Of a DNA stretch of 64,000 nt, positions 17,127 to 26,274 are shown piece by piece (position 1 is the stretch's first letter; every line of letters begins with the position of its first letter). The translations under genes and the position numbers were made by a program. Source of the DNA: Nitrososphaera sp. (lineage in GTDB: Archaea > Thermoproteota > Nitrososphaeria > Nitrososphaerales > Nitrososphaeraceae); the NCBI RefSeq assembly GCF_013388945.1, contig NZ_JACAEH010000014.1, forward strand, positions 1 to 64,000. Direction: 5' to 3'. Under the pieces are notes generated by a model. That model was not told the DNA's origin. It saw only the letters and a program-made list of their open reading frames with translations, and searched no databases.

Positions 17127-18041
17127 TTGTTGCGCATAGTCTCATTCCTGCCCAGCGCTACAGAAACGCTGTACGAGCTTGGAGCCGCAAGGGAAATCGT
17201 CGGCGTGACGCACGAGTGCAAGTACCCGCCGGCCGCAAGGAAAAAGCCGCAGGTGATACGCCCGTCGTTTGACCCGGGCTCGATGACAGGCAAAGAAATA
17301 GACAGCAAGATTGTAGAGCTGGTGCGTTCTGGCGGCGACATCTACCTGGTCGACGACAAGGCGCTGAGAAGAGCCAAGCCCGACTTGATAGTCGCGCAAG
17401 GGCTGTGCGAGGTGTGCTCGCCCTTTACAAAGGAGATAGGCAGGGCGGTCAGGATACTTGGTGGGGCACCGGACGTCCTCGTGCTTGACCCGCACGACCT
17501 TGACGACATACTGGTCTCGATAATGGACGTTGCCGAGAAGGTGGGCAGGGTGAGGGAAGGCAGGAGGCTTGTGGCGTCTCTGCAAAAGCGCATAGACGCA
17601 GTCAGGTCCATGAAGATTGACGATAAACCAAGGGTGGCGTGTGTCGAGTGGGTCGACCCGCTTTTCACCGCGGGCCACTGGGTGCCCCAGATGGTCGAGT
17701 ATGCAGGCGGCATAAACGGCATGAGCGCCGCAGGCGAGCAGTCGCGCAGGATGCAGATAGACGAGCTTGCACGGTTCGACCCCGACATCATAGTCATGAT
17801 GCCCTGCGGCTATGGAATAAAGCGCACTCTTGAAGAGATGGAGGTCCTGAAAAGCAACGAAACGTGGAATTCTCTTTCCGCAGTCAGAAACAAGAAGGTG
17901 TACGCAGTAGAGGCTGGATCGTATTTCAGCAAGCCCGGGCCGCGGACTGTGGTCGGCCTTGAGATACTTGCAAAGATAATCCACCCGGAAGCTTCGAGGA
18001 AAATAAAAGTGCCCAAGGGCACCTACAGAAAAATCTACTGA
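17127..18041 (+). CDS. Corrinoid-binding-protein-like (BtuF/FecB fold), apparently cytoplasmic
   Basis: 304 residues from TTG 17127 (TTG 17130 is an alternative). The sequence LRIVSFLPSATETLYELGAA is the start of the BtuF-like periplasmic binding domain, and the two-lobed fold continues to SYFSKPGPRTVVGLEILAKI. No signal peptide or lipobox precedes it and no ABC permease gene is nearby, so it is probably not a classical transport receptor. The CEVCSP motif and CVEWVDPLFTAGHWVP segment agree with cobalamin-binding-like members. It overlaps rpsJ (convergent) by 7 bp. Confidence 0.75.
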   Translation: MLRIVSFLPSATETLYELGAAREIVGVTHECKYPPAARKKPQVIRPSFDPGSMTGKEIDSKIVELVRSGGDIYLVDDKALRRAKPDLIVAQGLCEVCSPFTKEIGRAVRILGGAPDVLVLDPHDLDDILVSIMDVAEKVGRVREGRRLVASLQKRIDAVRSMKIDDKPRVACVEWVDPLFTAGHWVPQMVEYAGGINGMSAAGEQSRRMQIDELARFDPDIIVMMPCGYGIKRTLEEMEVLKSNETWNSLSAVRNKKVYAVEAGSYFSKPGPRTVVGLEILAKIIHPEASRKIKVPKGTYRKIY

Positions 18042-18346
18042 GTCAGCGAGACTTCGATGTAGACGTCGTCCGGGATCTTCAGGCGCATCAGCTGCCTTAT
18101 CGCCCTGTCGTCGGCGCCCACGTCGATTACCCGGCGGTGTATGCGGAGCTCATACTTGTCGTAGGTGTTGGTACCCTGGCCGCACGGCGACTTTCTTGTC
18201 ACGACCTTCATCCTCTTTGTCGGAAGCGGATGGGGGCCGCGGATCTTGATGCCGCCCTTTTCGCCGATGCCCTTTATCTCGGTGCACACACTCTCAAGCG
18301 TGGAGAGGTTGGTGCTCGTGAGCTTGATTCTTGCTGCCTGGGGCAT
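18035..18346 (-). CDS. rpsJ: 30S ribosomal protein uS10
   Basis: 103 residues, full length for archaeal S10. ARIKLTSTNLSTLESVCTEI and the loop GPHPLPTKRMKVVTRKSPCG are diagnostic. It lies 5 nt behind the EF-1 alpha gene, the usual archaeal tuf-rpsJ pair. Confidence 0.97.
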   Translation of the reverse strand: MPQAARIKLTSTNLSTLESVCTEIKGIGEKGGIKIRGPHPLPTKRMKVVTRKSPCGQGTNTYDKYELRIHRRVIDVGADDRAIRQLMRLKIPDDVYIEVSLTQ

Positions 18347-18351
18347 TCAGG

Positions 18352-19665
18352 TCACTTTTTGTTCGGGTCGTACTTCTCGGTTACGTTCAGGACGACGCCT
18401 GCGGCGATGGTTGTTCCCATGTCGCGGAGCGCAAACCTGCCTATCTCCGGAAAGTCCTTGAATGTCTCTATCGGAAGCGGCCTCACCGGGCGGATCCTTA
18501 CAATCGCCGCGTCGCCTGTCTTGAGGAACTTGGGCGCCTCTTCTGTCGTGGCGCCGGTCCTCGGGTCCAGCTTGGACACGAAAGACGAGATCGTCGCTGC
18601 GACCTGCGCCGTGTGCGCGTGGAGCACAGGCGTGTAGCCCGGAGCGATTGCTGTCGGGTGGTGGATGACTATGATGCGCGCCTCGAACTCCTTTGCAACG
18701 CTTGGCGGGCTGTCGACCGGGCCGATTACGTCGCCCCTCTTTATCTGCTTCTTGTCTACGCCCCTCAGGTTAAAGCCGACGTTGTCGCCAGCCTCTGCGG
18801 ATTCCATCTGGGTGTGGTGGGTCTCGATTGACTTGATTTCTCCAACAGCGCCTGACGGCATGACGACCACCTTGTCGTTTGGCCTCATCTTGCCTGTCTC
18901 GACCCTGCCTACCGGCACGGTTCCGACGCCTGTGATGGAGTAAACGTCCTGTATCGGGATCCTCAGTGGCTTGCCTATCGGCTTCTCGGGGACTTCGAAC
19001 GCGTCAAGGGACTCTGCAAGCGTCATGCCCTTGTACCACGGCATGTTGGTCGACTTTTTCACTAGGTTGTCGCCCTTCCAGCCGGACACCGGCACAAAGT
19101 TGATCTTGGCGGTGTTAAAGCCGACTGACTTGAGCATCTTCTCTACCTGGTCCTTGACCTCCTTGTAGCGCGCCTCCTGGTAGCCTGCGTCGTCCATCTT
19201 GTTGAGCGCGACGACCAGCTGGCCTACGCCGAGGGTCTTGGCAAGGAATGCGTGCTCCCTGCCCTGGCCTCCTGGCTCGATTGAAGCTTCTGTCTCGCCG
19301 GGCTTGACTGAAATGACAAGGATGGCGGCGTCAGCCTCTGACGCGCCTGTGATCATGTTCTTGATAAAGTCCTTGTGGCCCGGTGCGTCAATAAGCGTGA
19401 AGAAGAACTTGTTGGTCTCGAATTTCTGGAAGGCGAGGTCGATGGTGATACCCCTTTCCCTCTCGTCCTTGATGCTGTCCATGACCCATGCGTACTTGAA
19501 TGTGTCGCCCTTGCCCGTTGCCTCGGATTCCTTGGCATAGGCATCTATAGTCCTCTGGTCAATTTCACCAAGATCGACAAGTAGGTGACCTACAGTAGTA
19601 GATTTACCATTATCGACGTGGCCTACAACCACAATGTTCAGGTGTGGCTTTTTGCTTGCGCTCAT
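18352..19665 (-). CDS. tuf: Translation elongation factor EF-1 alpha
   Basis: 437 residues. GTPase that delivers aminoacyl-tRNA to the ribosome. G1 GHVDNGKST, G3 DAPGHKDF and G4 NKMD are all present, followed by the two beta-barrel domains. ATG start at 19665; a TATA-like element (ACAAATAAAG, minus strand) lies ~30 nt upstream. Co-transcribed with rpsJ. Confidence 0.98.
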   Translation of the reverse strand: MSASKKPHLNIVVVGHVDNGKSTTVGHLLVDLGEIDQRTIDAYAKESEATGKGDTFKYAWVMDSIKDERERGITIDLAFQKFETNKFFFTLIDAPGHKDFIKNMITGASEADAAILVISVKPGETEASIEPGGQGREHAFLAKTLGVGQLVVALNKMDDAGYQEARYKEVKDQVEKMLKSVGFNTAKINFVPVSGWKGDNLVKKSTNMPWYKGMTLAESLDAFEVPEKPIGKPLRIPIQDVYSITGVGTVPVGRVETGKMRPNDKVVVMPSGAVGEIKSIETHHTQMESAEAGDNVGFNLRGVDKKQIKRGDVIGPVDSPPSVAKEFEARIIVIHHPTAIAPGYTPVLHAHTAQVAATISSFVSKLDPRTGATTEEAPKFLKTGDAAIVRIRPVRPLPIETFKDFPEIGRFALRDMGTTIAAGVVLNVTEKYDPNKK

Positions 19666-19820
19666 AGGGCATGAACGCTTTATGGGCTTTATTTGTATTT
19701 CGCCCTGAATTGTTGCGAAATCTAGCTCCTCTCATCGGCAATTTTTTGCCGCGCTGCTGAAAAAAATCGCAAGAAGAAAACATCGGAAGAGTTTTAAACC
19801 AAAGAGAGCGAGTTTTGCTC

Positions 19821-20942
19821 ATGCGAGTTACAATCAGCGCCATCAAGGCTGACATAGGCGGGATAGGCGGCCACACGCGCCCAAGCGACGAGCTGGTGCA
19901 GGCCGTCAAGGACTTTGTTGCAAAAAACGGCAAGGGGATGCTAATCGACCATTACATAGGCTACGCCGGCGACGACATACACATCATAATGACGCACCAG
20001 CGCGGCGTTGACGACGAAAAGATCCACAAGCTCGCATGGGACGCGTTTACTGCAGGCACCGAAGTAGCCAAGAAGCAGGGGCTGTACGGCGCCGGCCAGG
20101 ATCTTTTGAAGGACTCGTTTTCAGGAAACGTCAAGGGCATGGGGCCCGGCGTTGCCGAGATAGAGATGGACGAGCGCCCAAGCGAGGTGTTTTGCATATT
20201 CGCAGCGGACAAGACCGAGCCGGGTGCATATAATTTCCCGCTGTGGCGCATGTTCGTGGACGCAAGGAGCAACACCGGCCTTTTGATAAACGAGAAACTC
20301 GCAGAGGGCGTCGTGTTCAGGATACTTGACGTGATGTCAGGCAAGATTGCGGACCTGAAGATGTGGGAGGACAAGGCCGAGCTTGAAGCCGCGCTGATGT
20401 ACCCCGGCAGGTACGTCGTGTCGGCTGTTTATTCTGCAGACATGAAGGACCACATTGTTTCTGCGTCGACTGACCGCCTGCACAACATCGCCGGCACCTA
20501 CGTCGGCAAGGACGACCCGATAATGATAGTCAGGACGCAAAAGAACTTCCCTGCAACAGAAGAGGCTGGAAGCGCGTTCAACGACCCGCACTACGTTGCA
20601 GGCAACACGAGGGGGAGCCACCACATGCCACTGATGCCCGTGAAACTCAATTCTGCTGCAAGCCTCAACTACTCGATACCCATTGTGTCGTGCCTGCTCT
20701 TCTCGATGCACGAGGGCAAGCTGACAGGCCCGCACGACGGCTTTGGTACAGCCGACTGGGACCTCCAGCGCATGAGGGCGTCAGAGCGGGCGATGATAAT
20801 GCGCAACCAGGGGTTCATCCACCCTGCTACGCTCATACCTGAGGAGCTTGAATACAACAAGGGCTACGAGGCGCGCATGAAAAAGCTCGAATCCAAGTTC
20901 CGCGACATGGACTCTGGCAAGAAGGGCAAGGGCAAGCGTTGA
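19821..20942 (+). CDS. Fructose-1,6-bisphosphate aldolase/phosphatase
   Basis: 373 residues from ATG 19821, with TATA-like GTTTTAAACC ~25 nt upstream; an in-frame TTG at 19815 is less likely. Bifunctional gluconeogenic enzyme of archaea that condenses triose phosphates and removes a phosphate to give fructose 6-phosphate. MRVTISAIKADIGGIGGHTR and the metal-binding HYIGYAGDDIHIIMTHQRG region are typical; ADKTEPGAYNFPLWRMF carries the catalytic Lys/Tyr region. The next gene, tpiA, overlaps its stop by 4 nt, so the two substrates are supplied by one operon. Confidence 0.95.
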   Translation: MRVTISAIKADIGGIGGHTRPSDELVQAVKDFVAKNGKGMLIDHYIGYAGDDIHIIMTHQRGVDDEKIHKLAWDAFTAGTEVAKKQGLYGAGQDLLKDSFSGNVKGMGPGVAEIEMDERPSEVFCIFAADKTEPGAYNFPLWRMFVDARSNTGLLINEKLAEGVVFRILDVMSGKIADLKMWEDKAELEAALMYPGRYVVSAVYSADMKDHIVSASTDRLHNIAGTYVGKDDPIMIVRTQKNFPATEEAGSAFNDPHYVAGNTRGSHHMPLMPVKLNSAASLNYSIPIVSCLLFSMHEGKLTGPHDGFGTADWDLQRMRASERAMIMRNQGFIHPATLIPEELEYNKGYEARMKKLESKFRDMDSGKKGKGKR

Positions 20943-21604
20943 ACCGGCCCCTTGTCATAAATTTCAAGAATTATTCCGACGCTTCTGGAGACAGGACGTT
21001 AGAGCTTGCGCGTGCCGCCGAGCAGGTAGCCAGGAAATTAAAAGTAGAAATAGTGCTTGCGCCGCCGCAAGGGTCGCTTGCGCTTGTCGCAAAGTCAGTC
21101 GGCATCCCCGTCATCTGCCAGCACGTAGACGACGCAAAGGAAGGCTCGACCACGGGGTTTTTCGTGCCCGAGATAGCCAAGATGTACGGCGCCTCCGGTT
21201 CGCTTGTCAACCACAGCGAACACAGGATCGAGTTGAGCACGATTGAGAGCCTCGTAAAGAGGCTGCGCGCACTTGGCATGACTTCCATAGTGTGTGCCCA
21301 GACGCCCGACGAGGTAAACAAGATAGCGTCGTTTTCGCCGGACTTTATCGCAATCGAGCCGCCGGAGCTGATAGGCAGTGGCAGGGCAGTGTCGAAGGAA
21401 AACCCGGCGATAATCACAAATTCGATAAAGGCGGCAGGCAGCAGGTCCAAAGTCATCTGCGGCGCGGGCATAACCGACAAGAGCGACGTTGCAAAGGCGG
21501 TGGAGCTTGGGTCGCACGGCATACTCGTTGCATCCGGCGTCGTAAAAGCCAGGTCGTGGCCGGACAAGATCGCCGAGCTTGCGCAGGGAATGAAACCGGA
21601 ATAG
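20939..21604 (+). CDS. tpiA: Triosephosphate isomerase
   Basis: 221 residues, the short archaeal form. Interconverts dihydroxyacetone phosphate and glyceraldehyde 3-phosphate. NFKNY carries Asn and Lys of the active site, LVNHSEHR the catalytic His and IAIEPPELIGSG the catalytic Glu. The TTG start overlaps the upstream stop (TTGA), so it is translationally coupled to the FBP aldolase/phosphatase. Confidence 0.95.
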   Translation: MNRPLVINFKNYSDASGDRTLELARAAEQVARKLKVEIVLAPPQGSLALVAKSVGIPVICQHVDDAKEGSTTGFFVPEIAKMYGASGSLVNHSEHRIELSTIESLVKRLRALGMTSIVCAQTPDEVNKIASFSPDFIAIEPPELIGSGRAVSKENPAIITNSIKAAGSRSKVICGAGITDKSDVAKAVELGSHGILVASGVVKARSWPDKIAELAQGMKPE

Positions 21605-21617
21605 ATCTGGAAAATTC

Positions 21618-21630
21618 TTTAAGTATAAAA
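21618..21630 (+). promoter_or_regulatory. TATA box of the methyltransferase gene at 21648
   Basis: TTTAAGTATAAAA centred about 24 nt upstream of the ATG at 21648; fits a leaderless transcript and decides this start over the TTG at 21642. Confidence 0.6.
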
Positions 21631-21647
21631 TCCCCGATTCCTTGCTG

Positions 21648-22706
21648 ATGCAGATGGTGGATCAGGCAAAGCTTGAGGCGTTCTTGGGAAAAGCGGTTTC
21701 AGACATGGGAGGCGCATGCGGCGCGCTCTTGGCGTTTGTGGGCGACAGGCTCGGACTGTACAGGGCGATGGCCGGCTCGGGGCCGATGACTGCGGAGGAG
21801 CTTGCGCAAAAGACGGGCACCAATGCGCGCATGATAAGAGAGTGGCTTGCAAGCCAGGCTGCAGGCGGCTACGTCAATTACGATCCCGCATCTGCCAGGT
21901 TCTCGCTTTCCGAAGAGCAGGCCCTTGCGCTAGCGCAGGAAGGCGGGCCTGCTTTCATGCAGGGCGGGTTCCAGGTGATGGTCTCGCTTTTCAAAGACGA
22001 GCAAAAGATAATCGACGCTGTCAGGACAGGCAAGGGGCTTTCGTGGGCCGACCACGACAGGTGCCTGTTTGAGGGCACCGAGCGGTTCTTCAGGCCGGGC
22101 TACAACGCCAACCTGACCGCCAGGTGGATACCGGCGCTTGACGGAGTCGAGGCCAAGCTGAAAAGAGGCGCCAAGGTGGCAGACGTTGGTTGCGGCCACG
22201 GCGCGTCCACGATACTGATGGCAAAGACGTACCCCAATTCAAGGTTCTTTGGCTTTGACTACCACGCCCCTTCGATAGAGTGGGCCACAAGGCAGGCAGA
22301 GAAGGAGGGCGTGTCAGACAGGGTCAGGTTCCAGGTAGCAAAGTCAACGGATTTCCCCGGCACCGACTATGACATGGTCGCGTTCTTTGACTGCCTGCAC
22401 GACATGGGCGACCCTGCAGGGGCGGCCGCGTACGTGCGCAAGACGCTCAAGAATGACGGCACGTGGCTCATAGTCGAGCCTCTTGCAGGCGACAAACTTG
22501 AGGACAACCTCAACCCGCTTGGCAGGCTGTTCTACTCTGCATCTGCGACGATATGCGTGCCGGCGTCGCTTGCGCACAACGGTGCTGCGCTTGGGGCGCA
22601 GGCAGGCGAAGCAAAGCTGAGGCAGGTAGTGACGGCAGGCGGCTTTACAAGGTTCAGGCGCGCCACGCAGTCGCCGACAAACATGGTGCTCGAAGCTAGA
22701 CCCTAG
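21648..22706 (+). CDS. SAM-dependent methyltransferase with N-terminal winged-helix-like domain
   Basis: 352 residues from ATG 21648. The N-terminal ~90 residues form a dimerisation/winged-helix-like domain (AEELAQKTGTNARMIREWLA). The Rossmann methyltransferase core follows, with motif I VADVGCGHGASTILMAKTYP and acidic motif II FFGFDYHAP. This resembles small-molecule methyltransferases of the rRNA-methyltransferase-like/O-methyltransferase type. The substrate cannot be told. Its 3' end overlaps the convergent TRIC-like gene by 11 bp. Confidence 0.78.
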   Translation: MQMVDQAKLEAFLGKAVSDMGGACGALLAFVGDRLGLYRAMAGSGPMTAEELAQKTGTNARMIREWLASQAAGGYVNYDPASARFSLSEEQALALAQEGGPAFMQGGFQVMVSLFKDEQKIIDAVRTGKGLSWADHDRCLFEGTERFFRPGYNANLTARWIPALDGVEAKLKRGAKVADVGCGHGASTILMAKTYPNSRFFGFDYHAPSIEWATRQAEKEGVSDRVRFQVAKSTDFPGTDYDMVAFFDCLHDMGDPAGAAAYVRKTLKNDGTWLIVEPLAGDKLEDNLNPLGRLFYSASATICVPASLAHNGAALGAQAGEAKLRQVVTAGGFTRFRRATQSPTNMVLEARP

Positions 22707-23307
22707 GCCTCGGCAGGTTCCAGTTGTACTTCATCGCCAAGAGCCTGAGCGCCGTCACCGCAACTATGCACGGTATTGCCGCCACCTGCAGAGGCACGCC
22801 GGCCGACATGAGCGCAAAGAGCATCACGACGCCGGCAAAGCTCGCAGTGGCGTACAGCTCTTTTACAAACACAATGGGCACCTCGTTCACAAAGACGTCG
22901 CGCAGTATGCCACCGCCTATCGCGGTTATGAGGCCGGCAAAGGCCATCGCAAGAAAGTTGAGGCCGGCAAGGTTGTAGGCTACAGTCGCTCCAATGACTG
23001 TGAACACGCCAAGCCCAATTGCGTCAAACTTCAGGAATAGGTTCCAGTGCTTTTTCATAGACCCGTACAGGAAAAAGATGGCAACTGCCATCGCTATGGC
23101 GATTCCGACATAGAGCGGGTTTGACATTGCGGCCGGCGGGAACTGGTTGAACGTGATGTCCCGGATAACGCCTCCGGCAAGCCCCGTTATGCTTGCAAGG
23201 ATGACTATGCCCACTATGTCGGACTTGTGCTCGACTGCCTTGAACGCGCCTGTCACGGCAAACGCCGCCGTGCCAAAGAGGTCCAGCAGCTGGATGAGAA
23301 GCGACAC
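22696..23307 (-). CDS. TRIC-like/UPF0126 membrane protein
   Basis: 203 residues from GTG 23307, which matches the usual length; the frame is open to 23463 but that extension is not hydrophobic or conserved-looking. Six or seven helices arranged as two repeats: LLDLFGTAAFAVTGAFKAVE...GLAGGVIRDITFNQFP and FDAIGLGVFTVIGATVAYNL...GGGILRDVFVNEVPIVFVK. The paired GG(V/I)(I/L)RD motifs are the hallmark of the YadS/UPF0126 family, prokaryotic relatives of trimeric intracellular cation channels. Physiological ion unknown. Confidence 0.85.
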   Translation of the reverse strand: MSLLIQLLDLFGTAAFAVTGAFKAVEHKSDIVGIVILASITGLAGGVIRDITFNQFPPAAMSNPLYVGIAIAMAVAIFFLYGSMKKHWNLFLKFDAIGLGVFTVIGATVAYNLAGLNFLAMAFAGLITAIGGGILRDVFVNEVPIVFVKELYATASFAGVVMLFALMSAGVPLQVAAIPCIVAVTALRLLAMKYNWNLPRPRV

Positions 23308-23643
23308 GGAGCCTAGTGGTTCTGACAGCGAAAATCGCCACACTTGGCTGCACCTGCATCGATTTGAAACTATCGGTGCAGGACCGCCGGCTTTGTAAAA
23401 AAAGTCGCCTCTCGATGCCTCTGCCTGCACATTTACAAAGCCAGGGTCGGACTCTGTACCCAATCCGGACAGGTCCAGAACCCTTTTCTACCCAGCAGAA
23501 AAAATGTTACATCGTGTAACATTTTGAGCACGAAAAAATGATACAATTTTGCAGGATGGCAAGAGGCAAAAGCAATCTCGTGCGCAGAATTGGTTCTTTT
23601 AAGGCGGTTTTTTACAAAGCCAGGACCGCCGAAGGATACAATA
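23308..23643. other. 336-bp intergenic region with palindrome and short repeats
   Basis: No convincing gene. It holds a perfect 25-bp palindrome (23501-23525) and three copies of a short word: TTTACAAAGCCAGG at 23432-23445 and 23611-23624, and an inverted near-copy at 23387-23399. AGGACCGCC also recurs beside two of them. The plus-strand TATA for the gene at 23644 is probably TTCTTTTAAGG near 23594-23603. Confidence 0.5.
23501..23525. promoter_or_regulatory. Perfect 25-bp palindrome
   Basis: Arms AAAATGTTACA and TGTAACATTTT around TCG. It lies between divergent genes (TRIC-like and UbiE-like), about 120 bp from the UbiE-like start. It may be an operator or, if transcribed, a hairpin; which one cannot be told from sequence. 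Confidence 0.5.
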
Positions 23644-24369
23644 ATGACTGACTGCTCCGGTGCTCCTGTCTTGTCCGGGCTTGGCGACAGATACTGGCCT
23701 GAGGTAATCGAGGTGCTGCGCACGGTGGTGCCCGTCTACGACAAGGTAAACCGCGTCATCTCGCTTGGCAAGGACGAGGAGTACAGGAGGCATGCGATAG
23801 CCGGCCGCGTTGTTGCCGGCAATATAGTTCTGGACGCCGGCTCGGGGTTTGGCAACATGTCCCGGCTTGCGCTTGAGGCCGCAGGAGGCGACGCCAGGAT
23901 AGTGATGTACGACCCCATCCCGGAGATGCTTGCAAACGTGCGCAACGTCTGGGGCGAAAAGCACCCGGCGCTCTCGTCCGGGATATTTGAGCATCTGCCT
24001 TTTAGGGACGGCGCGTTTGACGCCGTGATGTGCGGCTACTCGCTGAGAGACGCAATAGACCTCAGGCAGGCGATATCAGAGATGCACCGCGTGCTCAAGG
24101 CCGGCGGCCGGCTGATTATAGTCGACCTTGGCAAGCCTGACAATTCCTTTGCGCGCTGGGTCGTGTCTGTATACTTGAAGTATTTCCTTGGGATCTCGGC
24201 GTATTTTGCCGCAGGCAAAGTAGGGTTGAAATTCAAGACGCTTTACGGCACGTTCCTGCGCTGGCCGAAAAACTCCGAGCTTGAGGCCATGCTGAAGGAG
24301 AAATTCTCGCAGGTCGTGTTTGACAAGGGCATGATGGGCGGCGCAGTCATGGTAGCCGCCTACAAATGA
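23644..24369 (+). CDS. ubiE: UbiE/MenG-type quinone methyltransferase
   Basis: 241 residues from ATG 23644; upstream in-frame codons add nothing family-like. Class I SAM methyltransferase: motif I VLDAGSGFGNM, post-I VMYDPIPEML, and YSLRDAIDLRQAISEMHRVL, close to the LRN(V/I).D motif of UbiE. The N-terminal YDKVNRVISLGKDEEYRRHA also matches the family. A likely step is C-methylation of demethylmenaquinone, since thaumarchaea use menaquinones; the exact quinone is inferred. The MFS gene follows after 6 nt. Confidence 0.82.
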   Translation: MTDCSGAPVLSGLGDRYWPEVIEVLRTVVPVYDKVNRVISLGKDEEYRRHAIAGRVVAGNIVLDAGSGFGNMSRLALEAAGGDARIVMYDPIPEMLANVRNVWGEKHPALSSGIFEHLPFRDGAFDAVMCGYSLRDAIDLRQAISEMHRVLKAGGRLIIVDLGKPDNSFARWVVSVYLKYFLGISAYFAAGKVGLKFKTLYGTFLRWPKNSELEAMLKEKFSQVVFDKGMMGGAVMVAAYK

Positions 24370-24375
24370 CCTGTT

Positions 24376-25515
24376 ATGAAAGCCATCATATTGATAGCCG
24401 CGTGCGCCGGCATCGTCGGCTTTGCGTACGGCATGCACTCGCCCATAGTGCCCGTGTTTGCAAGGCAGGAGCTTGGCGCGGACTTTTCCCAGGTGGGAGT
24501 GATTGGCATGGCAAACTTTCTGCCGTACATGCTCGTGCCGTTTTTCGTGGGCGCGATGCTTGACAGGACCAACAAGGCGTTCCTGCTTTCCGCCGGCGTC
24601 GCGCTCAACATAGTCGCCATATTCATGCTATCGCAGGCGCAGACAGTCCCCGAGACTATAGCATTGCGCGGTCTTGCAGGCGTGGCGCACGCGGTCTTTT
24701 GGCCGTCCTCTGAAGTGCTCGTGTCCACAAACACCCCGCTTGAGAGGCGGGTCAAGTGGATATCGATATTCATAGCGACCTGGATTGCAGGGTTCATGAC
24801 CGGACCGCTCCTTGGCAAGCTGATACTAGACTACTTTGACTACCGCGTCCTCTTCCAGCTGTCTGCAATCGGCATCTCGCTTGCAATAGTGCCGGCGCTG
24901 TTGCTGGTAAGGCACGGCCGGCCGGTCAAGGGCGAGGCGAGCCACATGCAGACAGCGTCGCTTGGCGACATCAAGAAGGAGTTTTCATCAAAGCCGGTGC
25001 TGAGCGCGTCGATTCTTTATTACGCAGTCACGTTTGGAGTCACGCTTGCAATAATCCCGGCGTACATGAAGGACGCGGCGATTTCTGACCAGAACATCGA
25101 GATAATCTTCTTTGCCTTCGGCGCGGCAAGGTTTGCGTTCCTGCCCCTTGTCCAAAAGATAGCGCCTCACGGCAGGATGGCCCTTGCGATGGCAGTGGTG
25201 ATGACAGCTGCTGGAATGGCTATCTCGTTTGCGTTCTCGTCGGTCCTGTCGTTTGCAGTCGCGCTCATGCTCATCGGGGTAGGCACAAGCATTTTCTACC
25301 CTGTCACCTTCAACCTTGTGACAAGGGACGCGCCGGTGGAAAAGATGGGCTCAAGGCTCGGGATTTACGGCGCGCTTTTCGGGGCGGGGTGGACAGCAGG
25401 CCCGATTGCAGTCGGCCTTTCGTCGGACGCGTTTGGGCCCAGCAGCCCCTACCTTGCGTTCTTTATAATCGGGGCGGCGCTTGCAAGCGCTATTGCGATG
25501 AAAAAGAGCTCATAG
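24376..25515 (+). CDS. Major facilitator superfamily permease
   Basis: 379 residues with 12 predicted helices. Loop 2-3 reads VGAMLDRTNKAFLLSAG, the MFS G-x3-D-R motif A in shortened form, and HGRMALAMAVVMTAAG mirrors it in the second half. A cytoplasmic loop (~180-205) separates two six-helix halves. Probably co-transcribed with the UbiE-like gene. Substrate unknown. It converges with purN (6-bp overlap). Confidence 0.85.
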   Translation: MKAIILIAACAGIVGFAYGMHSPIVPVFARQELGADFSQVGVIGMANFLPYMLVPFFVGAMLDRTNKAFLLSAGVALNIVAIFMLSQAQTVPETIALRGLAGVAHAVFWPSSEVLVSTNTPLERRVKWISIFIATWIAGFMTGPLLGKLILDYFDYRVLFQLSAIGISLAIVPALLLVRHGRPVKGEASHMQTASLGDIKKEFSSKPVLSASILYYAVTFGVTLAIIPAYMKDAAISDQNIEIIFFAFGAARFAFLPLVQKIAPHGRMALAMAVVMTAAGMAISFAFSSVLSFAVALMLIGVGTSIFYPVTFNLVTRDAPVEKMGSRLGIYGALFGAGWTAGPIAVGLSSDAFGPSSPYLAFFIIGAALASAIAMKKSS

Positions 25516-26127
25516 TATCCGGACTTTGCGGCCCTCTACTTTCAACCGCCCTTGCGCGAACAGCTTGACCGCCTCGGGGTACGCCTCGTGCTCCTTTTCG
25601 AGGATCCTTGCCGAGAGCGTCTCTTCGGTGTCGTCGTCTCTGACCGGGACCGTCTTTTGCAATATCACCGGGCCCGAGTCGACTCCGTCGTCCACGAAAT
25701 GCACTGTGCAGCCAGATACTTTGACGCCATAGTCGACTGCCTGCTTTTGCGCGTGCAGGCCCGGAAACGACGGCAGGAGCGCGGGGTGGATGTTCAGGAT
25801 ACGCATCCTGTAGTGGCGGACAAACTCGGGGCTCATTATGCGCATGAAACCGGCAAGGCACACCAGTCCCTCTTCGGGCGTGACCCGCGCGTCTTCAAGT
25901 GCTGCGGCCAGCTTTTTGTCATAGTCCCAGCCCTTCAGGCCGTCTGCCGGGACGACCTTTGTGGGCACGCCGTACTTTTTTGACGCAGTCTCGAGTCCTG
26001 CCGCGTCGGGCTTGTTTGAGATTACTATGCACGGCCTGACGTTTGGGATGATGCCTGACTTTACTCCGGCCAGAATCGCGTCCATGTTGCTTCCCCGGCC
26101 GGAAATGAGGATACCCAGATTTATCAA
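25510..26127 (-). CDS. purN: Phosphoribosylglycinamide formyltransferase
   Basis: 205 residues. Transfers formyl from 10-formyl-tetrahydrofolate to GAR, step 3 of purine synthesis. LGILISGRGSNMDAIL (phosphate loop), LAGFMRIMSPEFV, ILNIHPALLPSFPG (catalytic Asn-His) and the HFVDDGVDSGPVI loop with the catalytic Asp are all present. TTG start at 26127; TATA-like CATTTAAG (minus strand) lies ~27 nt upstream. Confidence 0.95.
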   Translation of the reverse strand: MINLGILISGRGSNMDAILAGVKSGIIPNVRPCIVISNKPDAAGLETASKKYGVPTKVVPADGLKGWDYDKKLAAALEDARVTPEEGLVCLAGFMRIMSPEFVRHYRMRILNIHPALLPSFPGLHAQKQAVDYGVKVSGCTVHFVDDGVDSGPVILQKTVPVRDDDTEETLSARILEKEHEAYPEAVKLFAQGRLKVEGRKVRIL

Positions 26128-26274
26128 ACGGTACTGATGTTCGTGTGCCCGTTCTTAAATGTCACTAGCTAAATGTACGTGTTCAAATCCAGATATGATT
26201 ATCACAAGCATCGTTCAACCTTCAAAGCGTACCTTGACGATCATAAATAAGTAGAAGATTCAAAGAGCCTTTAG

